Positions 7,832 through 15,955 of a DNA stretch of 64,000 nt are shown here, one piece after another. How positions within the stretch are numbered: position 1 is the first letter of the stretch; every line of letters starts with the position of its first letter. The stretch is from Chitinophaga sp. H8. GTDB lineage: Bacteria; Bacteroidota; Bacteroidia; Chitinophagales; Chitinophagaceae. The DNA is taken from the NCBI RefSeq assembly GCF_040567655.1, contig NZ_JBEXAC010000001.1, positions 3,410,001 to 3,474,000 on the forward strand, written 5' to 3'. Both the position numbers and the translations under genes were made by a program. The notes beneath the pieces are model-generated. The model made no database searches, was not told the origin of the DNA, and saw only the letters and a list, made by a program, of their open reading frames with translations.

Positions 7832-8929
7832 ATGAGCAAAAAGCAAAAATCTATACTGGGTAAAGAGGCGCTGGCCTTTCTCAAAAACTACCTGAATAAT
7901 CCTTCTCCTACCGGCTTCGAAAAAGAAGGACAGAAACTCTGGCTCTCTTATCTGAAGCCATTTGTAGATGAATACATTGTAGATGCCTATGGTTCTGTGG
8001 TGGGGGTCATCAACCCTAAAGCTGAATTTAAGGTGGTGATAGAAGCACATGCTGATGAAATTTCCTGGTTTGTCAACTATATTTCTCCGGATGGACTCAT
8101 TTATGTAATACGGAATGGTGGCTCTGACCAGCAGATCGCTCCTTCCAAAAGAGTAAATATCCATACAGAAAAAGGAATTGTGAAAGCCGTATTTGGCTGG
8201 CCTGCTATTCATACCCGCAACCGCAACCCGGAAAAGGAACCACATCCCAAAGTAGATAATATCTTCCTGGATTGTGGCGCCCGCTCCAAAAAAGAAGTGG
8301 AAGACCTTGGGGTGCATGTGGGCTGTGTGATCACTTTTGAAGATGGTTTTGAAGAGTTAAACTATGATTATTATATCGCCCGTGCTTTTGATAACCGTAT
8401 TGGCGGATTTATGATTGCAGAGGTGGCCAGGATGCTGAAAGAAAAGAAGCAACAACTTCCTTTTGGCCTGTATATCGTGAATGCCGTACAGGAAGAAGTG
8501 GGACTGCGGGGTGCCGAAATGATTGCTAAAAGGATCAAAGCCAATGTGGCCATCATTACCGATGTTACCCATGACTCTACCACGCCTATGATCAATAAAA
8601 ATGTGGAAGGCGAAATCAAATGCGGCGGAGGGCCCAGCATTACCTATGGCCCTGCGGTGCACAATATCCTCCGGGATCTGATCATCAAAACTGCTAAGAA
8701 AAATGATATCCCGCACCAGCTGCATGCAGTAAGCCGCAGTACCGGCACAGATACCGATGCGTTTGCTTATTCCAACGACGGTACCCCTTCTGCGCTGATC
8801 AGTATTCCGCTGCGCTATATGCATACTACAGTGGAAATGCTTAAAAAGGAAGACGTGGAAAACACTATCCTGCTGATTTATCATACACTGCTGAACATTA
8901 CACCTAAAACAAACTTTCAATACCTGTAA
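7832..8929 (+). CDS. M42-family metallo-aminopeptidase
   Basis: A 365-residue cytoplasmic M42 (glutamyl aminopeptidase/endoglucanase-type) peptidase, a family of dizinc enzymes that remove N-terminal residues from peptides, often as large tetrahedral assemblies. Expected residues are visible: the metal His in EAHADEISWF, bridging Asp in ARAFDNRIGG, the Glu pair in AVQEEVGLRGA, the Asp in ITDVTHD and the C-terminal His in RYMHTTVEM. Length matches the family. A TACTTTTG box at 7804-7811 just upstream matches the -7 promoter consensus. Monocistronic by spacing. Confidence 0.92.
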   Translation: MSKKQKSILGKEALAFLKNYLNNPSPTGFEKEGQKLWLSYLKPFVDEYIVDAYGSVVGVINPKAEFKVVIEAHADEISWFVNYISPDGLIYVIRNGGSDQQIAPSKRVNIHTEKGIVKAVFGWPAIHTRNRNPEKEPHPKVDNIFLDCGARSKKEVEDLGVHVGCVITFEDGFEELNYDYYIARAFDNRIGGFMIAEVARMLKEKKQQLPFGLYIVNAVQEEVGLRGAEMIAKRIKANVAIITDVTHDSTTPMINKNVEGEIKCGGGPSITYGPAVHNILRDLIIKTAKKNDIPHQLHAVSRSTGTDTDAFAYSNDGTPSALISIPLRYMHTTVEMLKKEDVENTILLIYHTLLNITPKTNFQYL

Positions 8930-8962
8930 ACAGTGCATGGAGGCTCCCTCCTGCCCGCTTTA

Positions 8963-8992
8963 TTTGTAATTGAATTTTTTCCTGTAGGTTTG
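8963..8992 (+). promoter_or_regulatory. Bacteroidota-type promoter of bioB
   Basis: TTTG at 8963-8966, an 18-nt spacer and TAGGTTTG at 8985-8992 match the Bacteroidota -33/-7 consensus. The expected start of transcription is near 8997, about 15 nt before the bioB ATG, leaving no room for a riboswitch. Confidence 0.7.
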
Positions 8993-9011
8993 TTCCATAA
9001 ATATTATAAAT

Positions 9012-10007
9012 ATGCAAGATGTGCAGATACGTCACAACTGGACAATTGAAGAAATAAAAGCTATTTACAATACTCCATTACTGGAACTGGTATACCAGGC
9101 AGCTACACTGCACCGCCAGTACCAGGATACCGCCGAAGTACAGGTTTGCACCCTGTTATCCATCAAAACCGGCGGATGTACAGAAGATTGCGCTTATTGC
9201 CCGCAGGCAGCCCGTTATAATACTGATATCAAAGTACATGGCCTTCTTAAAAAAGAAGAAGTGCTGCAATATGCCCAACAAGCCAAGGATGCAGGTTCTA
9301 CCCGCTTTTGCATGGGTGCTGCCTGGAGGGAAGTACGCGACAACCGCGACTTTGACCGGGTACTGGACATGGTAAAAGGCGTGAATGAACTGGGCATGGA
9401 AGTATGCTGCACATTAGGGATGCTGAATGCAGAACAGGCTAAAAAACTGGCAGATGCCGGCCTCTATGCATACAACCATAACCTGGATACTTCCAAGGAG
9501 CATTATAGCGAAATTATTACTACCCGCACCTATGACGATCGCCTGGAAACATTGGAAAATGTCAGGAAAGCGGGCGTTAGCGTATGCTGTGGTGGGATCA
9601 TCGGGCTGGGCGAATCGCACGAAGACCGTATCGGTATGCTCCACACCCTGAGCAGCCTGCCGGAACATCCGGATTCCGTACCCATCAATGCGTTGACACG
9701 GGTAAAAGGAACGCCACTGGAACACCTGCCTAAAGTAGAATTCTGGGATATGGTACGCATGATCGCTACCACCCGTATCTTAATGCCTAAAGCCATGGTA
9801 CGCCTCAGCGCAGGCCGGGCCGAAATGAGCATATCTGACCAGGCATTGTGTTTTATGGCTGGTGCCAACTCTATCTTTACCGGTGAAAAACTGCTCACCA
9901 CCGGCAACCCTTCTTTTGAACAGGATCATATGATGTTTGAACTATTGGGACTGAAGCCAAGAGAAGCATTTAAAGAAGAACATGCTACAGCCGACAGCTG
10001 CTGCTAA
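9012..10007 (+). CDS. bioB: Biotin synthase
   Basis: A 331-residue radical SAM enzyme that inserts sulfur into dethiobiotin, the last step of biotin synthesis. The radical-SAM cysteines are C56, C60 and C63 (CTEDCAYC). Other BioB hallmarks are [17 protein letters not shown] (second cluster region), YNHNLDTS and the late [10 protein letters not shown] segment with the conserved Arg. Full length. No other bio genes are adjacent. It has its own promoter and a strong terminator, so it is transcribed alone. Its product supports biotin-dependent enzymes such as the carboxylase encoded upstream. Confidence 0.97.
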   Translation: MQDVQIRHNWTIEEIKAIYNTPLLELVYQAATLHRQYQDTAEVQVCTLLSIKTGGCTEDCAYCPQAARYNTDIKVHGLLKKEEVLQYAQQAKDAGSTRFCMGAAWREVRDNRDFDRVLDMVKGVNELGMEVCCTLGMLNAEQAKKLADAGLYAYNHNLDTSKEHYSEIITTRTYDDRLETLENVRKAGVSVCCGGIIGLGESHEDRIGMLHTLSSLPEHPDSVPINALTRVKGTPLEHLPKVEFWDMVRMIATTRILMPKAMVRLSAGRAEMSISDQALCFMAGANSIFTGEKLLTTGNPSFEQDHMMFELLGLKPREAFKEEHATADSCC

Positions 10008-10022
10008 AGATAATACGATAAT

Positions 10023-10064
10023 AAAAAGCGGTTGCTCCTTCATGGGAAGCAACCGCTTTTTTAT
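10023..10064. terminator. Bidirectional terminator between bioB and aroQ
   Basis: A 13-bp stem (AAAAGCGGTTGCT with its complement ending in GCTTTT) is flanked by A-rich and T-rich runs on the two sides, so it can stop transcription from both convergent genes. It lies 16 nt after bioB and about 20 nt after the aroQ stop. Confidence 0.9.
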
Positions 10065-10083
10065 ATGCCATTATAGTAGCAGA

Positions 10084-10500
10084 TCAATTTACAAAATAGG
10101 CTACGCCCAGGGCATACCCCTTCATGCCCAGTCCGCAGATACTCCCTACGCATTTAGGCGCTATTAATGAGGTATGACGGAAATCCTCCCGTGCATATAC
10201 ATTGCTGATATGAATCTCTATCACAGGTGTTTTAATACCTGCAATGGCGTCACGGATGGCTACAGAAGTATGCGTATATCCTCCTGCGTTAAGCAGAATA
10301 CCATCTGCACTAAATCCCTTTTCATGTAAATGATTAATGATCTCCCCTTCTACATTACTCTGAAAATAGCTGAACTCCACCACAGGATAGGCGGCCTTTA
10401 ATGTTTCAAAATATTGTTCAAAAGACTGGCTGCCGTAAATCCCCGGCTCCCGCTTTCCCAACAGGTTTAAATTTGGCCCGTTAATAATGGCAATCTGCAT
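10084..10500 (-). CDS. aroQ: 3-dehydroquinate dehydratase, type II
   Basis: A 138-residue type II dehydroquinase, a dodecameric enzyme of the shikimate pathway (3-dehydroquinate to 3-dehydroshikimate). It starts with the family signature INGPNLNLLGKREPGIYG, containing the catalytic Arg and Tyr; NAGGYTHTSVAIRDA and EIHISNVYAREDFRHTS carry the substrate-binding Asn/His and the catalytic His. Length is normal. It follows ubiX on the same strand with a 35-nt gap, so the two are probably co-transcribed. Confidence 0.96.
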   Translation of the reverse strand: MQIAIINGPNLNLLGKREPGIYGSQSFEQYFETLKAAYPVVEFSYFQSNVEGEIINHLHEKGFSADGILLNAGGYTHTSVAIRDAIAGIKTPVIEIHISNVYAREDFRHTSLIAPKCVGSICGLGMKGYALGVAYFVN

Positions 10501-10535
10501 ATTAAATCAATTACAAATGATGAATGATAAACAGT

Positions 10536-11096
10536 TTATTGACCCCAGCGATAGGTGTCCTGCGCTATCCCGGCCAGGTCCAGGATACGGTCTACCACCG
10601 TGGCTACTACGGCTTCAATGGTAGCCGGCTGGCTGTAAAAGGAAGGGGTGGCAGGACAAATGATCCCACCGGCCTCCGTCACCGTAGCCATATTCCGGAT
10701 ATGCACCAGGTTATACGGGGTTTCCCTCACCACACAGATCAGCTTGCGCCGCTCTTTCAGCACTACATCCGCAGCCCTGGTAATCAGGTCATTAGACATA
10801 CCTGTAGCAATACGCCCCAGCGTACCTACAGAACAGGGACATATGATCATCGTATTAAATCTTCCGGAACCGGAAGCAAAGGGGGCATGAAAGTCTTGTT
10901 GGGTGTAAAATTTAAAGGGCAGGGACGCGTAATCCTCATTATTCAGCTCAGTTTGCCACACCGTTTTGGCGTTTTCCGTCATTACTACTGCTACGGCCTC
11001 CGTCTGATCACCAGCCAGCTGCAGTTTCTGCAACAATTGCCTGGCGTAAATAGATCCGCTTGCTCCTGTAACCGCTACTACTATACGATGTTTCAT
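10536..11096 (-). CDS. ubiX: Flavin prenyltransferase UbiX
   Basis: 186 residues from the ATG giving MKHRIVVAVTGASGSIYARQ, the typical N-terminus of UbiX; a start 6 codons upstream is possible but adds non-conserved residues. UbiX attaches dimethylallyl to FMN to form prenylated FMN, cofactor of UbiD-type decarboxylases. FMN-binding features include TGASGSIYA and CPCSVGTLGRIATGMSND. The partner decarboxylase UbiD is not in the window. The gene lies between ytxJ and aroQ on the same strand. Confidence 0.94.
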   Translation of the reverse strand: MKHRIVVAVTGASGSIYARQLLQKLQLAGDQTEAVAVVMTENAKTVWQTELNNEDYASLPFKFYTQQDFHAPFASGSGRFNTMIICPCSVGTLGRIATGMSNDLITRAADVVLKERRKLICVVRETPYNLVHIRNMATVTEAGGIICPATPSFYSQPATIEAVVATVVDRILDLAGIAQDTYRWGQ

Positions 11097-11214
11097 GCCT
11101 CTTGAGTATTGCACAAAACTACGGAAACCAGGAAACTTATTGAAGTAAAATGATAAACAACAAAATGTATCCGCTTCTACACCTTTATATTTATCATTTT
11201 ACCAGGAAAGGTAC

Positions 11215-11544
11215 TTAGTTTACCTGCGCTGCCAATTCATCCATGCTGATGCCGTTATGGCTTTCGTCATAAACACAGGCTCCGTCTTTAATGAGCAACA
11301 CCTGGGGCGACTCATGTTCAACTTTATAGTCATGTGCTATCTTGTCTGAAAGGTGGCGATACCGGATCAGGTCCAGGTAGTAAAACGATACATTCGCAGG
11401 TGCTGCTGCCCGCTCTAACCGGGATTTTGCCATCGCGCTGATAGAACAACGCGTGCTGTGCTTAAAAATAACCACGGGCTGCTCCGCAGAGGCCTGGTCT
11501 ATTTTTGATAACTGTTCCTCGGTGGTCAGATCAATCCAGTTCAT
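11215..11544 (-). CDS. ytxJ: YtxJ-type bacillithiol-system redox protein
   Basis: A 109-residue thioredoxin-fold protein. FKHSTRCSISAMAK holds a single active-site Cys33 (TRCS), the mark of YtxJ (BrxC-type monothiol bacilliredoxin), which removes bacillithiol from oxidised proteins. The start is set at the ATG (MNWIDLTTEE). Its A is the last base of the TAA stop of a 48-codon lipoprotein gene just upstream (TAATG), so the two are translationally coupled. Implies bacillithiol use, as known for Bacteroidota; the biosynthesis genes are not in the window. Confidence 0.88.
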   Translation of the reverse strand: MNWIDLTTEEQLSKIDQASAEQPVVIFKHSTRCSISAMAKSRLERAAAPANVSFYYLDLIRYRHLSDKIAHDYKVEHESPQVLLIKDGACVYDESHNGISMDELAAQVN

Positions 11545-11690
11545 TAACAATTTTTCATATGCTTATCCACGGGCGCTTTGGTTATCTTCATAGGACAACC
11601 TAATTTGCTGTGGGTTGCGCAGGAGGTGAGTAAAGTGGCAAAGATACAAACCATACCGGCGAAGCCCAAAATTCTAACATAAGATCTCAT
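11544..11690 (-). CDS. 48-residue small lipoprotein, coupled to ytxJ
   Basis: An ATG at 11690-11688 opens a 48-codon frame ending with TAA at 11546-11544. The N-terminus is MRSYVRILGF followed by a hydrophobic stretch and lipobox LLTSC, with the lipidated Cys at residue 24; the mature peptide is only about 25 residues and has two more Cys (32 and 48). The stop and the ytxJ ATG share one base. The clean lipoprotein signal and exact coupling support a real gene, though no family is recognised. The two Cys in the mature part next to a bacilliredoxin gene may mean redox function; this is a guess from context. Confidence 0.7.
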   Translation of the reverse strand: MRSYVRILGFAGMVCIFATLLTSCATHSKLGCPMKITKAPVDKHMKNC

Positions 11691-11907
11691 GATGGGAAAT
11701 TTAATTGGTAAACGAAATTTCATAGGGAAAATTATATCGCTTTGTTAATCGTGTTTTGTAACGTTATTTTGCAAATATAATTAATATATTAAAAATAACA
11801 ACACTATGATCTGATTTATGATGTGAAAAGCAGCGCCATATCTTGTCCCATCGGCTGGAAAACCATGTCCCTGCTAACTTGACATCACAAATCATATACC
11901 CCCTGAT

Positions 11908-13260
11908 ATGACAAAAGTACACTTTATTGCCATTGGAGGCAGCGTAATGCATCAACTGGCCATCGCTTTAAAATTGAAAGGCTACCAGGTAACCGGCAGT
12001 GATGATGAAATATTTGAACCTGCGCTCTCCAACCTGGAACAGGCGGGGATCCTTCCGCCTGCTATGGGCTGGGACGATAGCCGCATCACAGCAGACATAG
12101 ATGCAGTGATTCTGGGCATGCACGCCAGGGCAGATAATCCTGAATTGATCAAAGCCCGTGAACTGGGCCTGAAAATATACTCCTTCCCGGAATACATTTA
12201 CCAGGAAAGCCTGGATAAAAAACGTGTTGCAGTAGGTGGCAGCCATGGTAAAACCACCACTACCGCCATGATCATGCATATTCTCCAGGAAAATAACCAG
12301 GTATTCGACTACCTGGTGGGCGCACGGCTGGAAGGGTTCCCCCAATCAGTCAACATCACCAACGCCCCGCTGATCATTTGTGAGGCAGATGAATATCCGG
12401 CTTCTGTAATAGAGAAAAGACCCAAATTCCATTTCTTACATCCGCATATCGCCATCTTAACCGGCATAGCATGGGACCACATCAATGTATTCCCTACCTA
12501 TGAGATCTATAAGGAACAGTTTGCCATCTTTATACGCCAGCTCCTTCCGGAACAGGTACTCATCTACAATAATGCTGATGATGAGCTGCGCAACCTGGTG
12601 GAAGCGGAAGGCAAACACCTCCGGCTGATCCCCTATAATGCGCCCGTACATAATATCCGGGATGGCATTACCAGGGTATATTTTGATGATGCCTGGGCCG
12701 ATCTCCAGATCTTCGGGGAACATAACCTGATGAACCTGCATGCTGCCAAACTGGTATGTAATGAATTGGGGATCAATGACGAAGCGGTATTAAAGGCCAT
12801 GACCACCTTTACCGGCGCAGCCAAAAGACTGGAGCTGATCGGTAAAAATGACCAATGCGTGATTTACCGGGATTTTGCCCATGCGCCGTCTAAAGTAAAA
12901 GCAACCATTGAAGCACTTAAAAAACAGTTCCCGGAAAGGAAACTGATAGCCGTACTGGAGTTGCATACCTATAGCAGCCTCAATGCCGACTTTATGAATG
13001 AATACACCGGTGCAATGGACCTGGCGGATGAAGCAGTGGTGTTTTTCAGTAAACATGCCCTGGAACTGAAACGCCTCCCGGACTTATCGCCCGAAATTAT
13101 CGCACAGGGATTTGGCAGAAATGACCTCCACATCTTTCACGAACGTAACCAGCTGGAAGCATTCCTGGATGCACAAACTTATCAGCAAACGAATTTATTA
13201 ATGATGAGTTCCGGCAACTACGATGGTTTAGATGTAAATTCATTGAAGAAATACCTGTAA
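11908..13260 (+). CDS. mpl: UDP-N-acetylmuramate:L-alanyl-gamma-D-glutamyl-meso-diaminopimelate ligase
   Basis: A 450-residue Mur-ligase family enzyme that joins recycled murein tripeptide to UDP-MurNAc in the cytoplasm. N-terminal Rossmann-like domain (FIAIGGSVMHQLA), central ATPase domain with P-loop GGSHGKTTTT (110-119) and EADEYPAS, and C-terminal domain with DFAHAPSKVKATIEALKKQF. MHQLA at the N-terminus and DEYPAS in the centre separate Mpl from MurC. The start is the first ATG after the divergent promoter region. With the dipeptide epimerase and PBP4 genes elsewhere in the window it covers parts of peptidoglycan turnover. Confidence 0.94.
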   Translation: MTKVHFIAIGGSVMHQLAIALKLKGYQVTGSDDEIFEPALSNLEQAGILPPAMGWDDSRITADIDAVILGMHARADNPELIKARELGLKIYSFPEYIYQESLDKKRVAVGGSHGKTTTTAMIMHILQENNQVFDYLVGARLEGFPQSVNITNAPLIICEADEYPASVIEKRPKFHFLHPHIAILTGIAWDHINVFPTYEIYKEQFAIFIRQLLPEQVLIYNNADDELRNLVEAEGKHLRLIPYNAPVHNIRDGITRVYFDDAWADLQIFGEHNLMNLHAAKLVCNELGINDEAVLKAMTTFTGAAKRLELIGKNDQCVIYRDFAHAPSKVKATIEALKKQFPERKLIAVLELHTYSSLNADFMNEYTGAMDLADEAVVFFSKHALELKRLPDLSPEIIAQGFGRNDLHIFHERNQLEAFLDAQTYQQTNLLMMSSGNYDGLDVNSLKKYL

Positions 13261-13300
13261 TAATAGCATACCAACACATCATACTTAATAACTGACTACA

Positions 13301-14074
13301 ATGCCCACATTGCAACTGAAGAGGCCGCTGGCCGTAATTGATCTCGAAACCACCGGTACTAACGTTGCCTCAGATCGTATTATTGAAATTGCTGTTATCA
13401 AGGTTTTTCCGGACAAAACAACGCAATCAAAAGTAAAACGCATCAACCCTGGCATGCCCATCCCTCCTGCTACTACCGCTATTCATGGTATCAGCGACGC
13501 GGACGTAAAGGACTGCCCTACTTTTAAACAGGTAGCCAACGAGTTTAAAGTGTTTATGGATAACTGTGACCTGGCCGGATACAACTCCAACCGCTTCGAT
13601 ATTCCAATGCTGGTAGAAGAGTTTTTAAGGGCAGAACTGGAGTTTGATGTCACCAAACGTAAACTGATTGACGTACAACGGATTTTCCACCTCATGGAAA
13701 AAAGAACCCTGAGTGCTGCCTATAAATTTTATTGCGACAAACTCCTGGAAAATGCCCATAGCGCCGAAGCGGATGCCCTGGCTACTTATGAAATCCTGGA
13801 AGCACAACTGGGCCGCTACGAACAACTGCAAACAGATGTAGACTCCCTGGCCGACTTTACAAAAGAAGAAGACTTTGTAGACTTTGCCCGCCGCATTGTG
13901 ATGCAGGGTGGTGTGGAAGTGTTTAATTTCGGGAAAAATAAAGGCCGCCCGGTAAGGGATGTATTAAAAGCAGAACCCCAATATTACGACTGGATGATGA
14001 AAGCTGATTTCCCCCTCAATACCAAACAAAAGTTGTCGGAAATCTATCACAATATGATGTTAAAAAAAATCTAA
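13301..14074 (+). CDS. DnaQ-like 3'-5' exonuclease
   Basis: 257 residues. An N-terminal DEDDh exonuclease domain (about 10-175) shows Asp14 and Glu16 in VIDLETTGT, Asp in NRFDIPML, and His with Asp in HSAEADALATYEIL. The C-terminal part (FNFGKNKGRPVRDVL and YYDWMMKADFPLNTK) resembles the small C-terminal domain found in ExoX-like nucleases. This arrangement suits a repair or proofreading exonuclease rather than the DnaQ subunit of polymerase III, which Bacteroidota often carry fused differently. It lies 40 nt after mpl, same strand. Confidence 0.88.
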   Translation: MPTLQLKRPLAVIDLETTGTNVASDRIIEIAVIKVFPDKTTQSKVKRINPGMPIPPATTAIHGISDADVKDCPTFKQVANEFKVFMDNCDLAGYNSNRFDIPMLVEEFLRAELEFDVTKRKLIDVQRIFHLMEKRTLSAAYKFYCDKLLENAHSAEADALATYEILEAQLGRYEQLQTDVDSLADFTKEEDFVDFARRIVMQGGVEVFNFGKNKGRPVRDVLKAEPQYYDWMMKADFPLNTKQKLSEIYHNMMLKKI

Positions 14075-14145
14075 TGTTTAGCAGGAAGATTCTATCTTGC
14101 AACCGAAATACACTATTTTCGCAGTCCAAAAATTATATCAGCTGA

Positions 14146-14889
14146 TTGGAAAAGCTTGTCATTATACCTACGTACAATGAAAAGGATAATATCCGCAATA
14201 TCATTGACACGGTGTATTCCCTGCATCAGAATTTTCACATCCTTATAGTCGACGACGGCTCTCCGGATGGTACCGGTGCTATTGTCAAATCACTGCAATC
14301 AGTGTATCCCGGACAATTATTTCTGGAAGAAAGGAGCGGAAAGCAGGGACTGGGTACTGCGTATATACATGGTTTCAAATGGGCACTGGCAAAAGGCTAT
14401 CAGTATATTTTTGAAATGGATGCCGATTTTTCACATAACCCCCAGGACCTGAACCGCCTTTATGAGGCCTGTTCCAGGGATGGTGCGGATGTGGCGGTAG
14501 GCTCCCGCTACGTAAAAGGTGGCAAAACAGAAAACTGGCCATGGGATCGTGCCGTGCTTTCCTACGGTGCTTCCGTATACGTACGGATGGTAACCTGGAT
14601 ACCCGTAAAAGATGCTACTGCCGGTTTTGTATGCTATAAAAATAATGTGTTGGAAGCCATTAACCTCGACACCATTCAGTTTGTTGGTTATGCTTTCCAG
14701 ATAGAAATGAAATTTACCGCCTGGAAATTAGGCTTTAAAATTAAAGAAGTACCAATCACATTTAAAGACCGCAAGGAAGGATATTCCAAAATGAGCAAGG
14801 GTATTGTGAAAGAAGGGATTTTAGGAGTATTGAAAATCCAGTGGCAAAGCCTCTTCCGTAATTATACCCACAGGGTAAAAAATAACTAA
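14146..14889 (+). CDS. Polyprenol monophosphomannose synthase-like glycosyltransferase (GT2)
   Basis: A 247-residue GT2 enzyme of the Dpm1 type, which transfers a sugar from a nucleotide to polyprenyl phosphate at the cytoplasmic face. VIIPTYNEKDN begins the fold; VDDGSPDGT binds the nucleotide; EMDADFSHNP holds the metal-binding DxD; GSRYVKGG follows. There is no C-terminal membrane domain, so it is the single-domain form. The start is TTG: the preceding in-frame codon is a TGA stop (14143-14145) and the first internal ATG would remove the nucleotide site. Donor sugar is not determined by sequence. Confidence 0.88.
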   Translation: MEKLVIIPTYNEKDNIRNIIDTVYSLHQNFHILIVDDGSPDGTGAIVKSLQSVYPGQLFLEERSGKQGLGTAYIHGFKWALAKGYQYIFEMDADFSHNPQDLNRLYEACSRDGADVAVGSRYVKGGKTENWPWDRAVLSYGASVYVRMVTWIPVKDATAGFVCYKNNVLEAINLDTIQFVGYAFQIEMKFTAWKLGFKIKEVPITFKDRKEGYSKMSKGIVKEGILGVLKIQWQSLFRNYTHRVKNN

Positions 14890-14893
14890 AAGC

Positions 14894-14937
14894 TAACAGG
14901 TGAAATGACGGAAAACCGCTTTCACCTGTTACTTTTG
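14894..14937 (+). terminator. Hairpin terminator after the glycosyltransferase gene
   Basis: A 12-bp perfect stem, 14894-14905 with 14920-14931, is followed by CTTTTG. The same bases TACTTTTG (14930-14937) also match the Bacteroidota -7 box, so a promoter for the next gene may overlap the terminator. The left flank shares CTAAAAGCTAACAG with the dispersed repeat family. Confidence 0.75.
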
Positions 14938-14971
14938 CCTCCGCTCTTTTCCTCTCCGGAAAGCGCACATC

Positions 14972-15862
14972 ATGAAAAAAGCATTTTTACAACTGCATTT
15001 ATCCGTATTCCTGGCGGGCTTTACAGGCATTTTCGGCAAGTTGATCAACCTCGGCGAAGGACCACTGGTATGGTACCGGCTTGGCATCACTTCCTTTACA
15101 TTATACTTATTGTTCCGTTTGCAGGGTACCCTCAAAAAACTGCACTGGAAACAAATCCTCCCCATTGCCGGCACCGGCATGATAGTGGCCCTCCACTGGA
15201 TCTTTTTTTACGGTAGTATCAAATATGCCAACGTATCTATCGGCGTAATCTGCTTTTCCCTGACCAGCCTTTTTACGGCCATATTTGACCCGCTGATCAC
15301 CCGGCGAAAGTTTGACGCAGTGGAACTGCTCCTCAGTGCACTTACCCTGTCTGGTATCCTCCTCATCTTTCATTTTGATTCTCAATACCGTACGGGCATC
15401 CTGCTGGGTATCATTTCTGCTATGTTTGCTGCCCTCTTTACTGTATTCAATAAAAGACTGATTAAAAAATATGATACCCGCACCATTACCTTTTATGAGC
15501 TGACCAGCGGCTTTCTGGGCCTTACCCTGCTCATGCCGGGTTACCTCTACCTGTTTCCGCAACCTTCCCTGCTCCCCTCTTTTACAGATAGTATCTACCT
15601 GCTCATCCTGGCATGGGCCTGCACCGTTTGCATGTACATGCTGTCTATGAATGCATTGAAGAAAATATCTGCCTTTACAGTAAATCTCTGCTTTAACCTG
15701 GAACCGGTATATAGCATCATACTGGCTTTTATCATTTTCCAGGAAAACAAAGAACTGAACCCGGCTTTCTACGGCGGACTGGGATGCATTATACTTTCTG
15801 TGGCCTTGCAAATGCTGCGGGTGGTTAAACAACACCGGACCAAAGTAGCAACACCGGCTTAA
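14972..15862 (+). CDS. EamA/DMT-family membrane transporter
   Basis: 296 residues with about ten hydrophobic segments in two EamA repeats, the usual drug/metabolite transporter architecture. Positive residues cluster between the halves (FNKRLIKKYDTRT) and at the C-terminus (VVKQHRTK). LEPVYSIILAFIIFQE near the end matches the conserved EamA signature of the second repeat. The substrate cannot be predicted; these proteins export or import metabolites such as amino acids or nucleotides. Confidence 0.88.
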   Translation: MKKAFLQLHLSVFLAGFTGIFGKLINLGEGPLVWYRLGITSFTLYLLFRLQGTLKKLHWKQILPIAGTGMIVALHWIFFYGSIKYANVSIGVICFSLTSLFTAIFDPLITRRKFDAVELLLSALTLSGILLIFHFDSQYRTGILLGIISAMFAALFTVFNKRLIKKYDTRTITFYELTSGFLGLTLLMPGYLYLFPQPSLLPSFTDSIYLLILAWACTVCMYMLSMNALKKISAFTVNLCFNLEPVYSIILAFIIFQENKELNPAFYGGLGCIILSVALQMLRVVKQHRTKVATPA

Positions 15863-15955
15863 ATACCTGTCCGGCCTTCACCGTTCATATAATCATCGGC
15901 TACTTAGCCCAGTTCCTGACGTTTATTCTGCGTGTCATTCCTTATTTTAGCACCT

